NCBI RefSeq assembly: GCF_040939455.1
Contig: NC_134106.1
Coordinates: 70,651,001 to 70,715,000, forward strand
Reading direction: 5' to 3'
Source: Microcebus murinus
Taxonomy: Eukaryota; Chordata; Mammalia; Primates; Cheirogaleidae
DNA: 64,000 nt
Every line of letters starts with the position of its first letter. The first letter of the stretch is position 1. The position numbers and the translations under genes were made by a program. The notes beneath the pieces were generated by a model. The model saw only the letters and a list, made by a program, of their open reading frames with translations, was not told where the DNA came from and searched no databases. Shown here one piece after another: positions 12,430-25,199 of this stretch.

Positions 12430-12924
12430 AAATTCATTCTTTCAACAAGTACTGTGCCAGGCACTGTCACTGCAGCTGGGGATAGAATGAAATATAAGAG
12501 AAAGTTGTTCTCATTGTAGATCTTATATTTTAGTGGAGTTTGGGGCTGAGGAGTAGAGGTAGAATGAAACACATAATTTTGTATGGTGATAAATATTCTG
12601 AAGAAAATAAAGCAGAGCAAGAGAATAAGGATTGAATAAACATGAAAAGTGAGTGGTCTATGTGAGTGTTTTAGGAAGGATGGTTAGGGAAGGCCTTTCA
12701 GAGGAGATGCCATTGGAGGAGAGTCTTCATCAAGTATAAAAACCTGGGTGTGAGGAACAACAGGGTGGTTGGAGCTAGGCAAAGTGGAGAAGTAGAGAAG
12801 AGGAGATAGGGATAGTTTGGGTTCAGATTATATGGGCATTATAGGCCATGGTGAGGAATTTGAATTTAATTCTTACTCAGAACCCAGTGGACTTAACCTG
12901 ATCTGTGTTTAAGAGATCATTCTA
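12430..12924 (-). repeat. L2/MIR-class remnant, antisense
   Basis: TGTGCCAGGCACTGTCACTGC at 12453-12473 begins a stretch resembling reversed L2. It runs up to the SINE at 12925 and probably continues beyond it. Confidence 0.55.
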
Positions 12925-13255
12925 GGCCGGGTGCGGTGGCTCACACCTGTAATCCTAGCACTCTGGGAGACCGAGGCAGGCGGATTGCTCGAAGTCAGGA
13001 GTTCGAAACCATCCTGAGCAAGAGCGAGACCCCCATCTCTACTATAAATAGAAATAAATTAATTGGTCAACTAATATATATAGAAAAAATTAGCCGGGCA
13101 TGGTGGCCACGCATGCCTGTAGTCCCAGCTACTCGGGAGGCTGAGGCAGCAGGATTGCTTGAGCCCAGGAGTTTGAGGTTGCTGTGAGCTAGTCTGACGC
13201 TACGGCACTCGCTCTAGCCTGGGCAACAAAGTGAGACTCTGTCATAAAAAAAAAA
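12925..13255 (+). repeat. Strepsirrhine Alu-type SINE, sense
   Basis: It starts GGCCGGGTGCGGTGGCTCAC and ends in poly-A. AGATCATTCTA flanks it at 12914-12924 and 13256-13266. Confidence 0.97.
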
Positions 13256-13690
13256 AGATCATTCTAGCTGCAGGGTGGAGGAGGCAAGAGTAGAAGGCAG
13301 GAAGACTGATTGGTGGGAGGCTACTTTACGCAAAAGATTAAGAAGGCTTGAGCTAAGGGGAAGACACGACAGTGATGAGAAGTGGTGATCTGTCCCCAGT
13401 GTATTTTGAAGGTAGAGCCAACAGGACTTGCTGGTGCAGTGTAGAGGAGAAGGAGGAATCAAGGATGACAGCTAAATCATCCTTGCAAAAGCAGGTGGTT
13501 AGAGAAGAGGGTCATTTACTGAGATGGGAAGGCAGGAGGAGGAGAGAAATATTTGGAGGTAGGAGTCAAGAGCTCTGTTGCAACCATGTTAAGTTAGAGA
13601 TGTCTGTTAGATGTTCAAGTGGAGATGTGTAGATTATTGGAGTGAACAAATTGGAGTTTATTTGGTTGAATGAATGTGAGTAGATATTGC
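13256..13690 (-). repeat. L2, antisense, continuing after the SINE
   Basis: 'ggtagagccaacaggacttgctggtg' and 'gttaagttagagatgtctgttagatgttcaagtggag' are reversed L2 phrases. This is a second copy of a region also seen near 11900. A plus-strand ORF here is not a gene. Confidence 0.65.
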
Positions 13691-14314
13691 TCAGCAGTAT
13701 CATTAGGTATCTTAAAGACTTTATGTGATTATGTGGCCCTTCTCTTCTGTTTAAACCTTTTATTAGGTAAACATAAGTTTGGTGGCCTATGAACCTTGTC
13801 TTTTTCCCCACACTAGCAGTAGAAAGGGAGCAAAGAGGTAGAAAGCCCAGTGTATCTTCTATGCTAGTGCTACAGTGATACAGGTCCAGGCCTGGAGATC
13901 TAACTTTGGGAATTAGGCCAGTTTGGCAGCAGGATAATGAATTAGTTTATTTTAGTTCTTTTCTTTCCAATAAAATCAAGAGGAAGGTAGAATAATAGAC
14001 CTTTTCGTCCAGAAGGAAATCAGTTGCAGCTGCCTCCTCCCCTTCCCCTTTCCCTACCTCTCCCTCCAGCTGCGGTCTAGAAAGGCTGAGTCATACAACT
14101 TGAAATCATACTTGAAGTTAGTGACAAAGTCAGGACTAGAATCCGGATCCTGTGACTATTATTCCAGCCCATTTTCTACTGCATGTGCTGCTGATAAGAG
14201 AGACCCAAAACTGCAGATTCAGAGAGAATTTATTAGTTCATAGATGCCCCAAGGCCAGACTTCTACAGCGGATAAAATTTTTCTGTTTACTCTTAAAATT
14301 TTCCTGAGATAGTG

Positions 14315-14536
14315 AAGTTAGGAATGGAACTTTGGTGCTAGGCTGCCTTGGTTCAGACCCCAGCCTGGTTACTTACTAACTGTGACCTTGGTTGGGCAAG
14401 TTATTTATCTTTCTGTGTATCATTTCATGAAACGAGCAAAATGTTTAGTAACCCTAGAGAGCGGTTGTGTTTGATGGTTATTATATATAAAATGTTCAGA
14501 GTGGTGCCTAGCACATAGTAAGCACTCATTGTTTTA
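14315..14536 (+). repeat. MIR, sense, split by a SINE
   Basis: 'tgccttggttcagaccccagcctggttacttactaactgtgaccttgg...gtgcctagcacatagtaagcactcattg' is a nearly complete MIR. The SINE at 14537-14871 interrupts its 3' end. Confidence 0.88.
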
Positions 14537-14871
14537 TTTTTATTATTATTTTTTTTTCTGAGACAGAGCCTCACTTTGTTGCCCAGGCTAGAGTGAGTGC
14601 TGTGGCATCAGCCTAGCTCATAGCAACCTCAAACTCCTGTGCTCAAGCAATCCTGCTGCCTCAGCCTCCCAAGTAGCTGGGACTACAGGCATGCGCCACC
14701 ATGCCCGGCTAGTTTTTTCTCTATATATTAGTTGGCCAATTAATTTCTTTCTATTTTATAGTAGAGACAGGGTCTCACTCTTGCTCAGGCTGGTTTTGAA
14801 CTCCTGACCTCGAGCAATCCACCCGCCTCAGAGAGCTAGGATTACAGGCGTGACCCACTGCGCCCGGCCAA
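14537..14871 (-). repeat. Strepsirrhine Alu-type SINE, antisense
   Basis: Inserted in the 3' end of a MIR. Perfect duplication CACTCATTGTTTTA at 14523-14536 and 14872-14885. Confidence 0.97.
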
Positions 14872-14986
14872 CACTCATTGTTTTAGCAGTTAGTAACTAT
14901 CTTCATCATTTTCATCTTGGGTACAGAAAATTGCTGTCTATCATCTTTATAAATACTTTGCATACAATTTTTTAAAAATTATACAA

Positions 14987-14989
<3 letters not shown>

Positions 14990-15027
<38 letters not shown>
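14990..15027. repeat. (AT)n microsatellite
   Basis: About 18 uninterrupted AT units next to an old SINE. Confidence 0.95.
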
Positions 15028-15032
<5 letters not shown>

Positions 15033-15042
15033 TCCCCCTTCC

Positions 15043-15321
15043 CAAGACAGGATCTTGCTCTGTTGCCCAGCCTGGAGTGCAGTGGCATGATCATAGCTCA
15101 CTGTAGCCTTGAATTCCTGGGCTCAAGAGATCTTCTTGACTTATCCTTCTAAGTAGCGGTGACTACAGGCATGTGCCACCACACCGAGCTAATTTTTAAA
15201 TTTTGTGTATAGACAGGGTCTCCCTATGTTACTCATGCTGGTCTTGTACTTCTGGCCTCAAGCGATCCTCCTGCCTTGGCCAAAGTGTTGGGATTACAGG
15301 TGTGAGCCACCACTCCCAGCC
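15043..15321 (-). repeat. Older AluJ-like SINE, antisense
   Basis: A dimer from AAGACAGGATCTTGCTC to CCACTCCCAGCC, with no strepsirrhine linker and a small deletion in the left arm (GCCTTGGCCAAAGTG). Confidence 0.92.
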
Positions 15322-15477
15322 TATTTTTATTTATTTACTTATTCGTTTATTTATTTATTTTTTGAGACAGAGTCTCACTCTGTTGCCTGGGCTAGAGTGT
15401 CGTGGCGTCAGCCTAGCTCACAGCAACCTCAAACTCCTGGGCTCAAGCAATCCTTCTGCCTCAGCCTCCCGAGTAGC
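15322..15477 (-). repeat. 5'-truncated strepsirrhine SINE, antisense
   Basis: Only the tail and right arm are present, from the TTTATTTA-rich tract to CTCCCGAGTAGC, where L1-like sequence resumes. Confidence 0.9.
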
Positions 15478-15876
15478 CATTTTTTAGTTTGACCATTTTA
15501 AAGCAAATTCCAGACCCACATCATTTTACTCACAAATATTTCAGTATTTATCTGTAACTAATAGGGATATGCTATACATACTAATAATGTGTGTGTATAA
15601 AACCACAATATTATCGTACCTCACAAAATTAATGATTCTTTGATATCATCTAATACTTAATTCATGTTCAGTTTTCCCATTTTCAAATATGTTTTTTTAA
15701 GTTAGTTTCATAAAATCAGGATCCAAATAATGTCCACATATCACAGTTAATTGATATGTCCTATAGAATGTCTGTTAACTTATAATAGCCCTCCCCTCTT
15801 TTAAAAATGCTATTTATTTGTTGAAAAAACTGGATCATTTCTTTGATGGCACTTCCCTCAGTCTGGATTGCATTTT

Positions 15877-16128
15877 TTTTTTTTTTTTGAGACAGAGTCT
15901 CGCTTTGTTGTCCAGGCTAGAGTGAGTGCCGTGGCGTCAGGCTAGCTCACAGCAACCTCAAACTCCTGGGCCCGAGCGATCCTTCTGCCTCAGCCTCCCG
16001 AGTAGCTAGGACTACAGGCATGCGCCACCATGCCCGGCTAATTTTTTATATACATATCAGTTGCCCAATTAATTTCTTTCTATTTATAGTAGAGACGGGG
16101 TCTCGCTCTTGCTCAGGCTGGTTTTGAA
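15877..16128 (-). repeat. 5'-truncated strepsirrhine SINE, antisense
   Basis: It ends inside the left arm at GGCTGGTTTTGAA. The perfect duplication TGGATTGCATTTT (15864-15876, 16129-16141) shows the truncation happened at insertion. Confidence 0.95.
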
Positions 16129-16308
16129 TGGATTGCATTTTAACATATCTTTTCATGCCCCATATTTCTGTTAAGTGGTATTCACTTCTAGTAGCTTGAT
16201 TCAGGTTTTTGTTTGGTAGGAATATTTCATAGGTGCTGGACAGTTTATTTTAAAAATATTAGTATCATACTATATTACATCACACCGAGAGGCCTATAAT
16301 GTCTGTTT

Positions 16309-16640
<332 letters not shown>

Positions 16641-17239
16641 CCCATAATGTCTGTTTGTCTCCGTGGGTTCAGATGTCAAGCTGTCACTCCATTGGTGGTC
16701 ACTGATGTGAGCTGCCTGGATCCATTGTTTCATGGTGATTGCAAGATGTTGACTTTTCAACTCTTAATCATTTTCCTCTCTGTTCATTCATTGGAATTCT
16801 TCTATAAAGAACTGTCATCCACATACTTTAAAGAAATCACTAGAATGCTCTAATATAAAAAACATAATGTATCTTTCAAGATATAAATGCTCAACAATAA
16901 TTATTTAAAGGCAATAATGAAGATAGATACTTGTACATACATATAGGATCACTATGAGTGTAATAGCTTCAAATGCAAATCCATGATAGGCATGTTGTAT
17001 TGACAGTTCAAATAACACAAACAGTGTTGCCATCAGTGTCTTTTCTTTTTGAACAACTCTTGGTGTCATGTTCCAAACAATTTACCCAAACAATTGTATT
17101 ACTGATGATTTCCGTGTGTGTTAAAATCATGTAAAAATACTTAGTATCTTTACATAAAATTGAGTTAGCTTCTAAACTCAGTTTTAAACAGGTTTTTCTG
17201 TTCGGATATTTGAAAGTCATGTGCAACGTGAGACATTTC

Positions 17240-17345
17240 TTCATTGTATAGTATTGTGCATAACACTGCAGGTGTCTTGAATCTCTGGCAATGACCTCCC
17301 AAATGCAAAAAATGACACCCAGTCATTGTGACAACCAGATTTTCA
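17240..17345. mobile_element. MER5-like Charlie fragment
   Basis: 'acactgcaggtgtcttgaatctctggc...tgacacccagtcattgtgacaaccag' resembles MER5A. Short and diverged. Confidence 0.5.
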
Positions 17346-17563
17346 TAATACCCCCTAGAAAGTAATATCCTCATTAAGAATCACTGGTCAAATAAATGTA
17401 ATAAAAGATAAGAAATCAAATAACCAGTAGAAAAAAAACATTTAAAAATAGATAAAAATAATCTCTTTTTGCTGATACTACTTTAGATCTAAAAAACCTG
17501 AGACTCTTTAAAAATTATTAGAATTAATGAGATAATTTAATAAGTGGCTAGGTATGGTATGTA

Positions 17564-17892
17564 CAGTCATGTGTCACTTAATGGTGGGGACAAGTTCTGA
17601 AAAACACGTCATTAGGTGATTCATTGTTACATGAACATCACAGAACATACTTACACAAACCTAAGGTGGTACAGCCTACTACACACCTAGGCTATATGGT
17701 ATAGTCTATTGCTCCTGGGCTACAAACCTGTGCAGCATGCTACTGTACTGACTGCTGTAGGCAGTTGTAACACACTGGTAAGTATATGTGTATCTAAACA
17801 TAGAAAAGGTACAGAAAAAATATGTAATGTTATGAGACTACTGTTGTACATGAGGTCTGTTGTTGACCAAAATGTTATGTGGTGCATAACTG
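17564..17892 (+). mobile_element. MER2 (Tigger-group) DNA transposon
   Basis: Ends CAGTCATGTGTCACTTAATG and GCATAACTG are inverted repeats flanked by TA at 17562-17563 and 17893-17894. The internal text 'cctactacacacctaggctatatggtatag' is diagnostic for MER2. Non-coding. Confidence 0.93.
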
Positions 17893-17970
17893 TAGGTAGT
17901 AGTGACAATTACTGGGTCCTGGGATAGGTGTACAACTTAGTTTTGGTTAAAATCTTTTGTTGTACTTACC

Positions 17971-17980
17971 CCCCCCCCCC
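17971..17980. repeat. Poly-C run
   Basis: A short C homopolymer of about 10-11 bases. Confidence 0.8.
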
Positions 17981-18094
17981 AATTGCTTGTTTCTTCCTGT
18001 TTGCTGTGGGTCCTAAGGATGTTAAGGTTCTTTTATATTCTAGGACTTTTCTTCTCATTTGGCTTATATGTAGTGTCTTGCTTCCCTCAAAAGA

Positions 18095-18105
<11 letters not shown>

Positions 18106-18131
<26 letters not shown>

Positions 18132-18432
18132 AGACAGAGTCTCACTTTGTTGCCCAGGCTAGAGTGAGTGCCGTGGTGTCAGCCTAGCTCAATCTCCTGG
18201 GCTCAAGCAATCCTGCTGCCTCAGCCTCCCGAGTAGCTGGGACTACAGGCATGTGCCACCATGCCCAGCTAATTTTTTGTATATATATTTTTAGTTGGCA
18301 AATTAATTTCTTTCTATTTTTGGTAGAGACAGGGTCTCGCTCAGGCTGGTTTCGAATTCTTGACCTTGAGCTATCCACCACCTCGGCCACCCAGAGTGCT
18401 AGGATTACAGGTGTGAGCCACCACGCCTGGCC
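18106..18432 (-). repeat. Strepsirrhine Alu-type SINE, antisense
   Basis: The tail contains several TTTTC units. The right arm lacks CACAGCAACCTCAA. Flanks AGATTTCTTTT and GGATTTCATTTT are a probable diverged duplication. Confidence 0.94.
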
Positions 18433-19527
18433 TGGATTTCATTTTTATTGTAGATATATCCTCTGCCTTTTCTTATGCCTTCTGGATTCCATCATGTCTA
18501 AAAAGGGCACTGCCATGCCCATGATTTTTTGTTTGCTTTTAAGACAGAAAAGTTAAAAAAGCAGTTGAGGGAGTGACTTGAAGAAAGCATACATGTAGGA
18601 AGTGGGCAATGAGAATGCATTCACCTTAGAGAAAGGAGGAGATGGAGGAGTGAGGAGGTGGGAAATGGATCACAGAGTAAGACTATGGCCTAAGAGGAGA
18701 AGAGATCTTCTTTAAGTGTGGGGTAGGAGAATTGTTGAGTAGTGTGATCTGTTCAGTTATTGTCCCTCATCTCTAAGAGTTGAAATGCCTTGGGGTTGAG
18801 GGAGTACTTTAATAGTGGCTTGCAAACTTACTTGACCTTGACTTATAGCAAAAAATATATTTTTATAGCCCCCAGAAAACACAGACATTACACTTACATA
18901 ACTGGAACAAAAGTTTCATGGAAATAATACCCTAACTAGTATAGTATAGTCTGTTAATTTTCAATTCTATTTTTAAAAAATTATGGTTGAGAGCAACTAA
19001 ACTAGTGATTATCAACCCTGTCAGACCCAAACCCAGTGCCTCATTTATTGTTATAACAAATATTTTAACACCTGCTGATTAGCCTTAAATAAAGTTGATA
19101 TATATGTCTTTAACTATAATTAGACATTACAGTGAAGTAGTTGAGTACCTGTACCTATTTACAATAAATACCTTTGTAATTAAAAGAAATAAGATCAGAA
19201 GATCTTTCATTTTCCTACACTATAGTATAGGAAATAGAGATGGAGTGGTTACTAGAAAGAAAATTGTTGGGATAAATAAAAACAGAATTATTTGTATTAA
19301 TATGTGATAATAGTAAGGGGGAAATAACCTTATTTTATATGGGGGGATACCATAAGACAAATTATGGACTGTCAACAAGGAGAAATAAAAGTAATATTAC
19401 AGTCACTAATCAGTTTGGCCTTATTTGTAAGTATAATGTCAAAATAATTCCCTGTGAAGTAAGCTGACGTGAGACAAGGAAGCAAGAAAATCTTACAGAA
19501 AACCTGTAGCCCACTGTTACCAATCTA

Positions 19528-19985
19528 CCATGTTTCCCCGAAAATAAGACCTACCCATAAAATAAGCCAATAAGCCCTAGCAGGATTTCTAAGCATTTGC
19601 GAAATATAAGCCCTACCCCAAAAATAAGACCTAGTGATGGGCATGGCTATGCAGTGTATCTGCACAACCTATGCATTTCGTCGCAGAGAGGTAAAGAAGA
19701 CTAGCAGCCCTTTTCATCTGCTCCATGACAGCTCTATTGCTCCACATGAGTGATTTGGGGCCAATGGTTCTAAAGGAAATAGAGTCACAAGAAATTCAGG
19801 ATGGAATTCGGGGTTTGGAGAGTTATGATGATGTTCCAGAAGAAGACGACTTAACTGTATTTGAATAAATGTAGATTGTTGTACCATACTTTAAAAACAA
19901 TAACACATCCTCTGAAAATAAGCCCTAGGGTGTCTTCTGGAGGAAAAATAAATAAAAACCCTGTCTTATTTTCGGGGAAACATGG
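19528..19985 (+). mobile_element. Tc1/mariner- or pogo-like non-autonomous transposon, copy 1
   Basis: Inverted ends CCATGTTTCCCCGAAAATAAG are matched at the right by the reverse complement ending GGGGAAACATGG, with TA on both sides (19526-19527 and 19986-19987). The element is 458 bp. Inside is a C-terminal remnant of an ORF: GPMVLKEIESQE followed by an acidic tail ending PEEDDLTVFE and a stop, preceded by no intact transposase. A second copy lies at 32563-33009 in inverse orientation. Confidence 0.88.
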
Positions 19986-20584
19986 TACGGTGAGCTCCTA
20001 GTACTTAAAAGCCCCCGACAGAGCATATCCTTTGATAGGCATTGAGGAACAGAGGATGAATGGATTGGAAAAAGAAACAGTAATAGCTGTGTGGTAGACT
20101 TCAGGGGATATAATTAGAGTAAAAAAAGAAATGATAGCAACACCAAAATAAATAAGTTCACTATTTAATTTTTGCAACATAGCTTTCTAGTCATTATGTC
20201 ATAAAAATTAAATATAAATAGGATGACATTGATGTGAATGTTTTTATGTTAATAACATTTTCACGGGAACTATGTGTTTCATAAGTCCTAATTTAATAAT
20301 GTTTGAAATCAGTTTGTTTAGCAAAGTCTGTGTTACATATTTGGAAGTTATTGCTGTGAAAGCAGTCTGATCAGGTATGTTGTACTGGAAACTCAGCTAC
20401 TACAAACAGTTTTATTGTCAGATTCTCTGAAATGCTAAATAGTCTTTGGTAAAGTTCTAAATGAAGCAAACCAATGTTAATTTATGGGGTTGTGGCATAC
20501 CTGGAAAATAAGTATTTTTACTAAAACTGCAAATATTTTGTGTTTATGTGACAATGGAATTAATTAGGTATTACACTTAGATAA

Positions 20585-20846
20585 TTTTTTTTTTTTTTTT
20601 TGAGACAAGAATCTCACCTTGTTGCCCAGGCTAGAGTAAGTGCCGTGGTGTCAGCCTAGCTCACAGCAACCTCCAACTCCTGGGCTCAAGCAATCCTTCT
20701 GCCTCAGCATCTGGAGTAGCTAGGACTATAGGCATGCACCACCATGCCCGGTTGATTTTTTTTTGTATATATATTTTTAGTTGGTCAATTAATTTCTTTC
20801 TATTTTTGGTAGAGATGGGGTCTCGCTCAGCCTGGTTTCGAACTCT
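20585..20846 (-). repeat. Strepsirrhine SINE, truncated and joined to another SINE
   Basis: Right arm, linker and the start of the left arm, ending GGTTTCGAACTC, where the poly-T of the next SINE starts. Confidence 0.9.
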
Positions 20847-21182
20847 TTTTTTTTTTTTTTTTTGAGACAGAGTCTCACTTTGTTGCCCAGGCTAGAGTGA
20901 GTGCCGTGGTGTCAACCTAGCTCACAGCAGCCTCAAACTCCTGGGCTCAAGCGATCCTGCTGCCTTAGCCTCCTGAGTAGCTGGCAGTACAGGCATGTGC
21001 CACCATGCCCGGCTAATTTTTTCTATATATATATTAGTTGGCCAGTTAATTTCTTTCTATTTATAGTAGAGACGGGGTCTCGCTCTTGCTCAGGCTGGTT
21101 TCGAACTCCTGACCTCGAGCTATCTGCCCGCACAACCTCCCAGAGTGCTAGGATTACAGGCGTGAGCCACAGTGCCTGGCCT
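20847..21182 (-). repeat. Strepsirrhine Alu-type SINE, antisense
   Basis: A full dimer immediately after a truncated one. The pair as a whole is bracketed by AGATAATTTTT (about 20579) and TGATAATTTTA (about 21188). Confidence 0.93.
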
Positions 21183-21274
21183 CGCTTTGATAATTTTAAA
21201 GTTTTGTTTTTTAGTTTCCTTCTTGAATGTCTTGTGGGAGATTTGGAAAATCCTGTTGGGATGCTGGATAATTT

Positions 21275-21420
21275 TTCATTGCATTTTCTGTGCATTGCAG
21301 GATGCCTAGTACCTTTAGCACTTTTCCCCAATAAATGCCAGTAGGGTCCCCAATCATTATGACAATCAAAAAATACCCCCCACAGAGTTCCAGAATGCCC
21401 TGTGGAGGTGATGCCTCCCA
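21275..21420. mobile_element. MER5-like Charlie fragment
   Basis: 'tgtgcattgcaggatgcctagtacc...aatgccagtagggtccccaatcattatgacaatc' resembles MER5A-type sequence. Confidence 0.6.
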
Positions 21421-21483
21421 ATTCAGAGCTACAGTAACTAAATTTATTTTTGTTGTCTATGACCTATAGTTTGAAAAACACTT

Positions 21484-21765
21484 AAACAGGCAAGTGTCAC
21501 TTACCAACTGGTAAGTGCATTCTGAGAAATGCATCCATTGTTAGGCAGTTTTTGTTGTGGTGCGAACATCATTAAGTATACTGCCACAAACTATTGCTCC
21601 TAGGCTACTGAGCCTGTACAGCACGCTGCTGTACTATATTTTAACATAATACTATTTTTGTGTCTAAACATAGCATACAGTAAAAATACCATATTATAAT
21701 TTTACAGGACCATAGTCATATATGCTATCTGTTATTTACCCAACCATGGTGAGCTTTGGCATCTT
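21484..21765 (+). mobile_element. Diverged MER2-like Tigger element
   Basis: 'attgctcctaggctactgagcctgtacagcacgctgctgtacta' and 'gtgtctaaacatagcatacagtaaaaatacc' match MER2, more diverged than the copy at 17564. Confidence 0.85.
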
Positions 21766-22079
21766 CTCCAAAACTGGTAGAATAATTAATTGCAACGTTA
21801 TTGCAAATATAAAATTGTTACTTTCCTAGTGTTAATGGATCTGCATAAGTTAGCTTTGTTCTTTACATTCTGGTTTTCAGACTGCAAGATAAATGTTAAT
21901 GGCCCTACTAAAAATTCATTTGCCCTCCAATTTAGATGGTACCAGTGTCCTATGAAATATGCAGAAATCCTTTCAAAAGCATGTTTGTCTTCTAATATCT
22001 GAATATAACCTATGCATTAACAGAGCATTCACTGTACTGTTACAGAGAATCATCCTTTGAACCATCTGCCCCCTTGTTT

Positions 22080-22420
22080 ATTTTTTTGAACTTTTTGTTT
22101 TGGAGTAATTTTCAATTTATAGAAAGTTACAAAGATAGCATAGAGTCTTCCCAATGGACACCCCTCACCCTGTTTCCCCTAATGTTAACATCTTGCATTA
22201 CCTTACACATTGGTCAAAACTAAGAAACCAACATCGGTACATTATTACTAAACTCTAGATTTTATTTAGGTGACGTTTTTTCCACAAATATCCTTTTTCT
22301 CTTGCAGCATCCAGGATACTTTGTTGCATTTAGTGCTTCCTGCTTTTGACCTCAGTAGCTACACAAAGAACCGAGCACACTGCATCTTTCTACTAGTTCT
22401 GTATGAAGCTCTAGCACCCG
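22080..22420. repeat. Old L1-derived fragment
   Basis: 'ttttggagtaattttcaatttatagaaagttacaaagatagca' and 'ccctaatgttaacatcttgcattacc' are typical of old L1M elements. Confidence 0.6.
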
Positions 22421-23094
22421 CCCCCCCCCAACATTGCCTATTCTGAACTCTTCAGCTAAAGAGCCCATTTTGTCCTTTAGTAATTTCTCTTGGTGTAGTT
22501 TCTAGATACTTTACCATTCTTTCAATATACTGCTATACTTGTCTCTCATTTTAAAACAAGACACACAGAACTGAATGTGGTTCTTCACATATGGTCTGGC
22601 AAGAGTAAAATGTTGTAGAAATATTACAGTTATAGATCTTGTACAACAGCTGTTAATGCAGCCTAAGCTTGCTTGCTTATTTGCTGGCTGTTTTAGCAAC
22701 TGCATCCCATCTTGGGTTAATACTGAAGCTGGGGTTCTGTTTAGTTAATTCATCTAGAATTTTTTACCACATGAATTGCTGTTTAATCCAAAGGCAGGAC
22801 TTTATATGAATCACTTTTAGAATTCATCTTATTTTGCACACCCATTTTTCTCTCTTTTGATCGCTATTCTGTCATCTAATATTTTAACTGTTTCTTTTAT
22901 GCACAAACTTATAATATGTTTGCTGTCATTTTCTAAGTCACTAATAAAAACATTACGCGAAATAGAGTCAAGTACAGGATCTTAACCGTGGTACAAGATA
23001 ACTGGACAAATGACAAGAATAGCAAGTATGTAACTGTGAGGAGGTGGAAAACATGTTAGCATAAGGCAGAAGCCTCCATTCTGCCTTATTTGCA

Positions 23095-23420
23095 GTAGCC
23101 CCCCCTCCCCCTTATCCACAGAAGATACGTTCCAGGACCCCATCTCCATGGGTGCCTGAAACCACAGATAGTACCAAACCCTCTATATACTGTTTTTTTC
23201 CATATGATAACTGAGGCAGCTACTAAGTGACAAGTGAGCAGTTATATAGAACAGATATGCTGAATAAAGGCATGATTCACTTCCCAGGTGGGACTACATA
23301 AGATTTCAGAACAGTGTGCAGTATAAAACTTATAAATTGTTTATTTCTGGAATTTTTCATTTAATATTTTTTGGACCACTGTCAACCATGAATAGCTGAA
23401 ACCTCAGAAAACAAAACCTA
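23095..23420 (+). mobile_element. Tigger-group DNA transposon, interrupted at its 3' end
   Basis: 'ccccttatccacagaagatacgttccagg' and 'gggtgcctgaaaccacagatagtacc' match a Tigger-type element. The 3' end, near 'caaccatgaatagctgaaacctc', is followed by a sense SINE. Confidence 0.8.
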
Positions 23421-23735
23421 GGGCTAGGCACTGGCTAATGCCTGTAATCCCAGCACTTTGGCAGGCTAAAGCATAAAAGATCGCTTGAGTTTAGGAGTTC
23501 AAGACCAGTCTGGGTGACATAGCAAGACCTCATTTCTACAAAAAATAAGAATAATTAGCCAGGCACAGTAGCATGCACCTGTAATCCCAAGGCACATGGG
23601 AGGCTGAAGCAGGAGGGTCACTTGAGCCCAGGCGTAAGAGGCTGCAGTGAGCTATGATCCTGCTAGTACACTCCAGCCTGGGCAACAAAGTGAGACCCTG
23701 TCTTCAAAAAGAAAGAAAGAAAGAAAGCAAAACCC
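23421..23735 (+). repeat. AluJ-like SINE, sense
   Basis: From the diverged 5' end GGCTAGGCACTGGCTAATG to a GAAA-rich tail. Lacks the strepsirrhine linker. Confidence 0.92.
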
Positions 23736-23989
23736 CAACTGTGGTTGGTGCCTAAGCTAGAAGAACTCTTGCAGAATGAGAGCAACTGAATTTCTTAAAG
23801 GGGGACAAGTGGGCAGAGGATCAATCTTAACTAAGAATGAAGCCAGTTGTGGTTCACAGGCTTGTTAGCTTACTTTTTATTTTCCTGGTTGTGCCTGAAC
23901 CTTCTACTTGAAGGTTTTCATGATCCTTGCTTGAACTAGGCTTTCTTATGAACACTACTGAAAATTTTGGAGGACTGTTAACATACTTT

Positions 23990-24200
23990 CTTAATTTTTA
24001 ATTGACACTTGATAATTGTACATATTTATAGAGTGCAGAGTGATATTTCAATGAATGTATATAGTATGTAATGATCAAATCTGGGTAATTAACATCTATC
24101 ATCTCAAATATTTATTGTTTCTTTGTGTTAGGAGCATTCAGAATCCTTTCTTGTAGCTATTTGAAAATATACAATAAATTATGGTTAACTAGGTGTACTT
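23990..24200. repeat. L1-derived fragment
   Basis: 'tttaattgacacttgataattgtacatatttatagagtgc' and 'aattaacatctatcatctcaaatatttattg' match the tail region of L1M elements. Confidence 0.65.
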
Positions 24201-24543
24201 TATTTACCAAGGAGGTATTTGAATGACATACTTCCTCTTTAATAATGCTTGGTCATATATCATTTCACATTTTTCTATTGTTGGGCCCCCCCCATTGGTC
24301 TTTTCCTTAATTTTTAGGAGCCTATTTTTTGTTGTATTTATTATAGATATTTCTCCTCATTTGCTTTCATTTGACATTGTCTATGTGACCTTTTTTCAAT
24401 ATTAAAGTTTTGTACTTATTATCAAATTTACAGTACTTCCACATCCCCGTTTATGGTTTTAATTTCCCTCCATTGCTTATAAAGGCTTTACCCACCAAGA
24501 GGTATAAAAATATTCTCATTTTCTTATAAGAAGTTTGCTTTTA

Positions 24544-24880
<337 letters not shown>

Positions 24881-25151
24881 CTAGCCAGTCCTTCTCTTTG
24901 AGAATGAAATTTTTATTATGTGTAAGAACTGTGTCATGCATTCAGAAAAGTGTACAAGAATTATGTATCCAGTAAAAAGAGAATGAAACATCCACATATC
25001 CACTACTCATATTAAGAATAAACATCTCACACATGTTCATAACCATAAATTGGACCTCCATTTTGATCATCCTCTTGCCTTTCTCTATAGTTTTACTTCT
25101 GACATATTCATTCCTGTCTAAGCCACATATTGTTTAGTTATGAAACAGAAT

Positions 25152-25199
25152 AGCAATCTCAGGCCTCACTATGTGAGCAATCTCAGGCCTCACTATGTT
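25152..25199. repeat. 24-bp tandem duplication
   Basis: AGCAATCTCAGGCCTCACTA plus TGTG/TGTT occurs twice head to tail, at 25152-25175 and 25176-25199, with one difference. Confidence 0.95.

Noticed and set aside
20901..21344. A 147-codon plus-strand ORF, and many other ORFs of 60-130 codons.
   Set aside because: They are translations of SINEs in either orientation, with the recurring [21 protein letters not shown] or [11 protein letters not shown] wording, and have no gene support.
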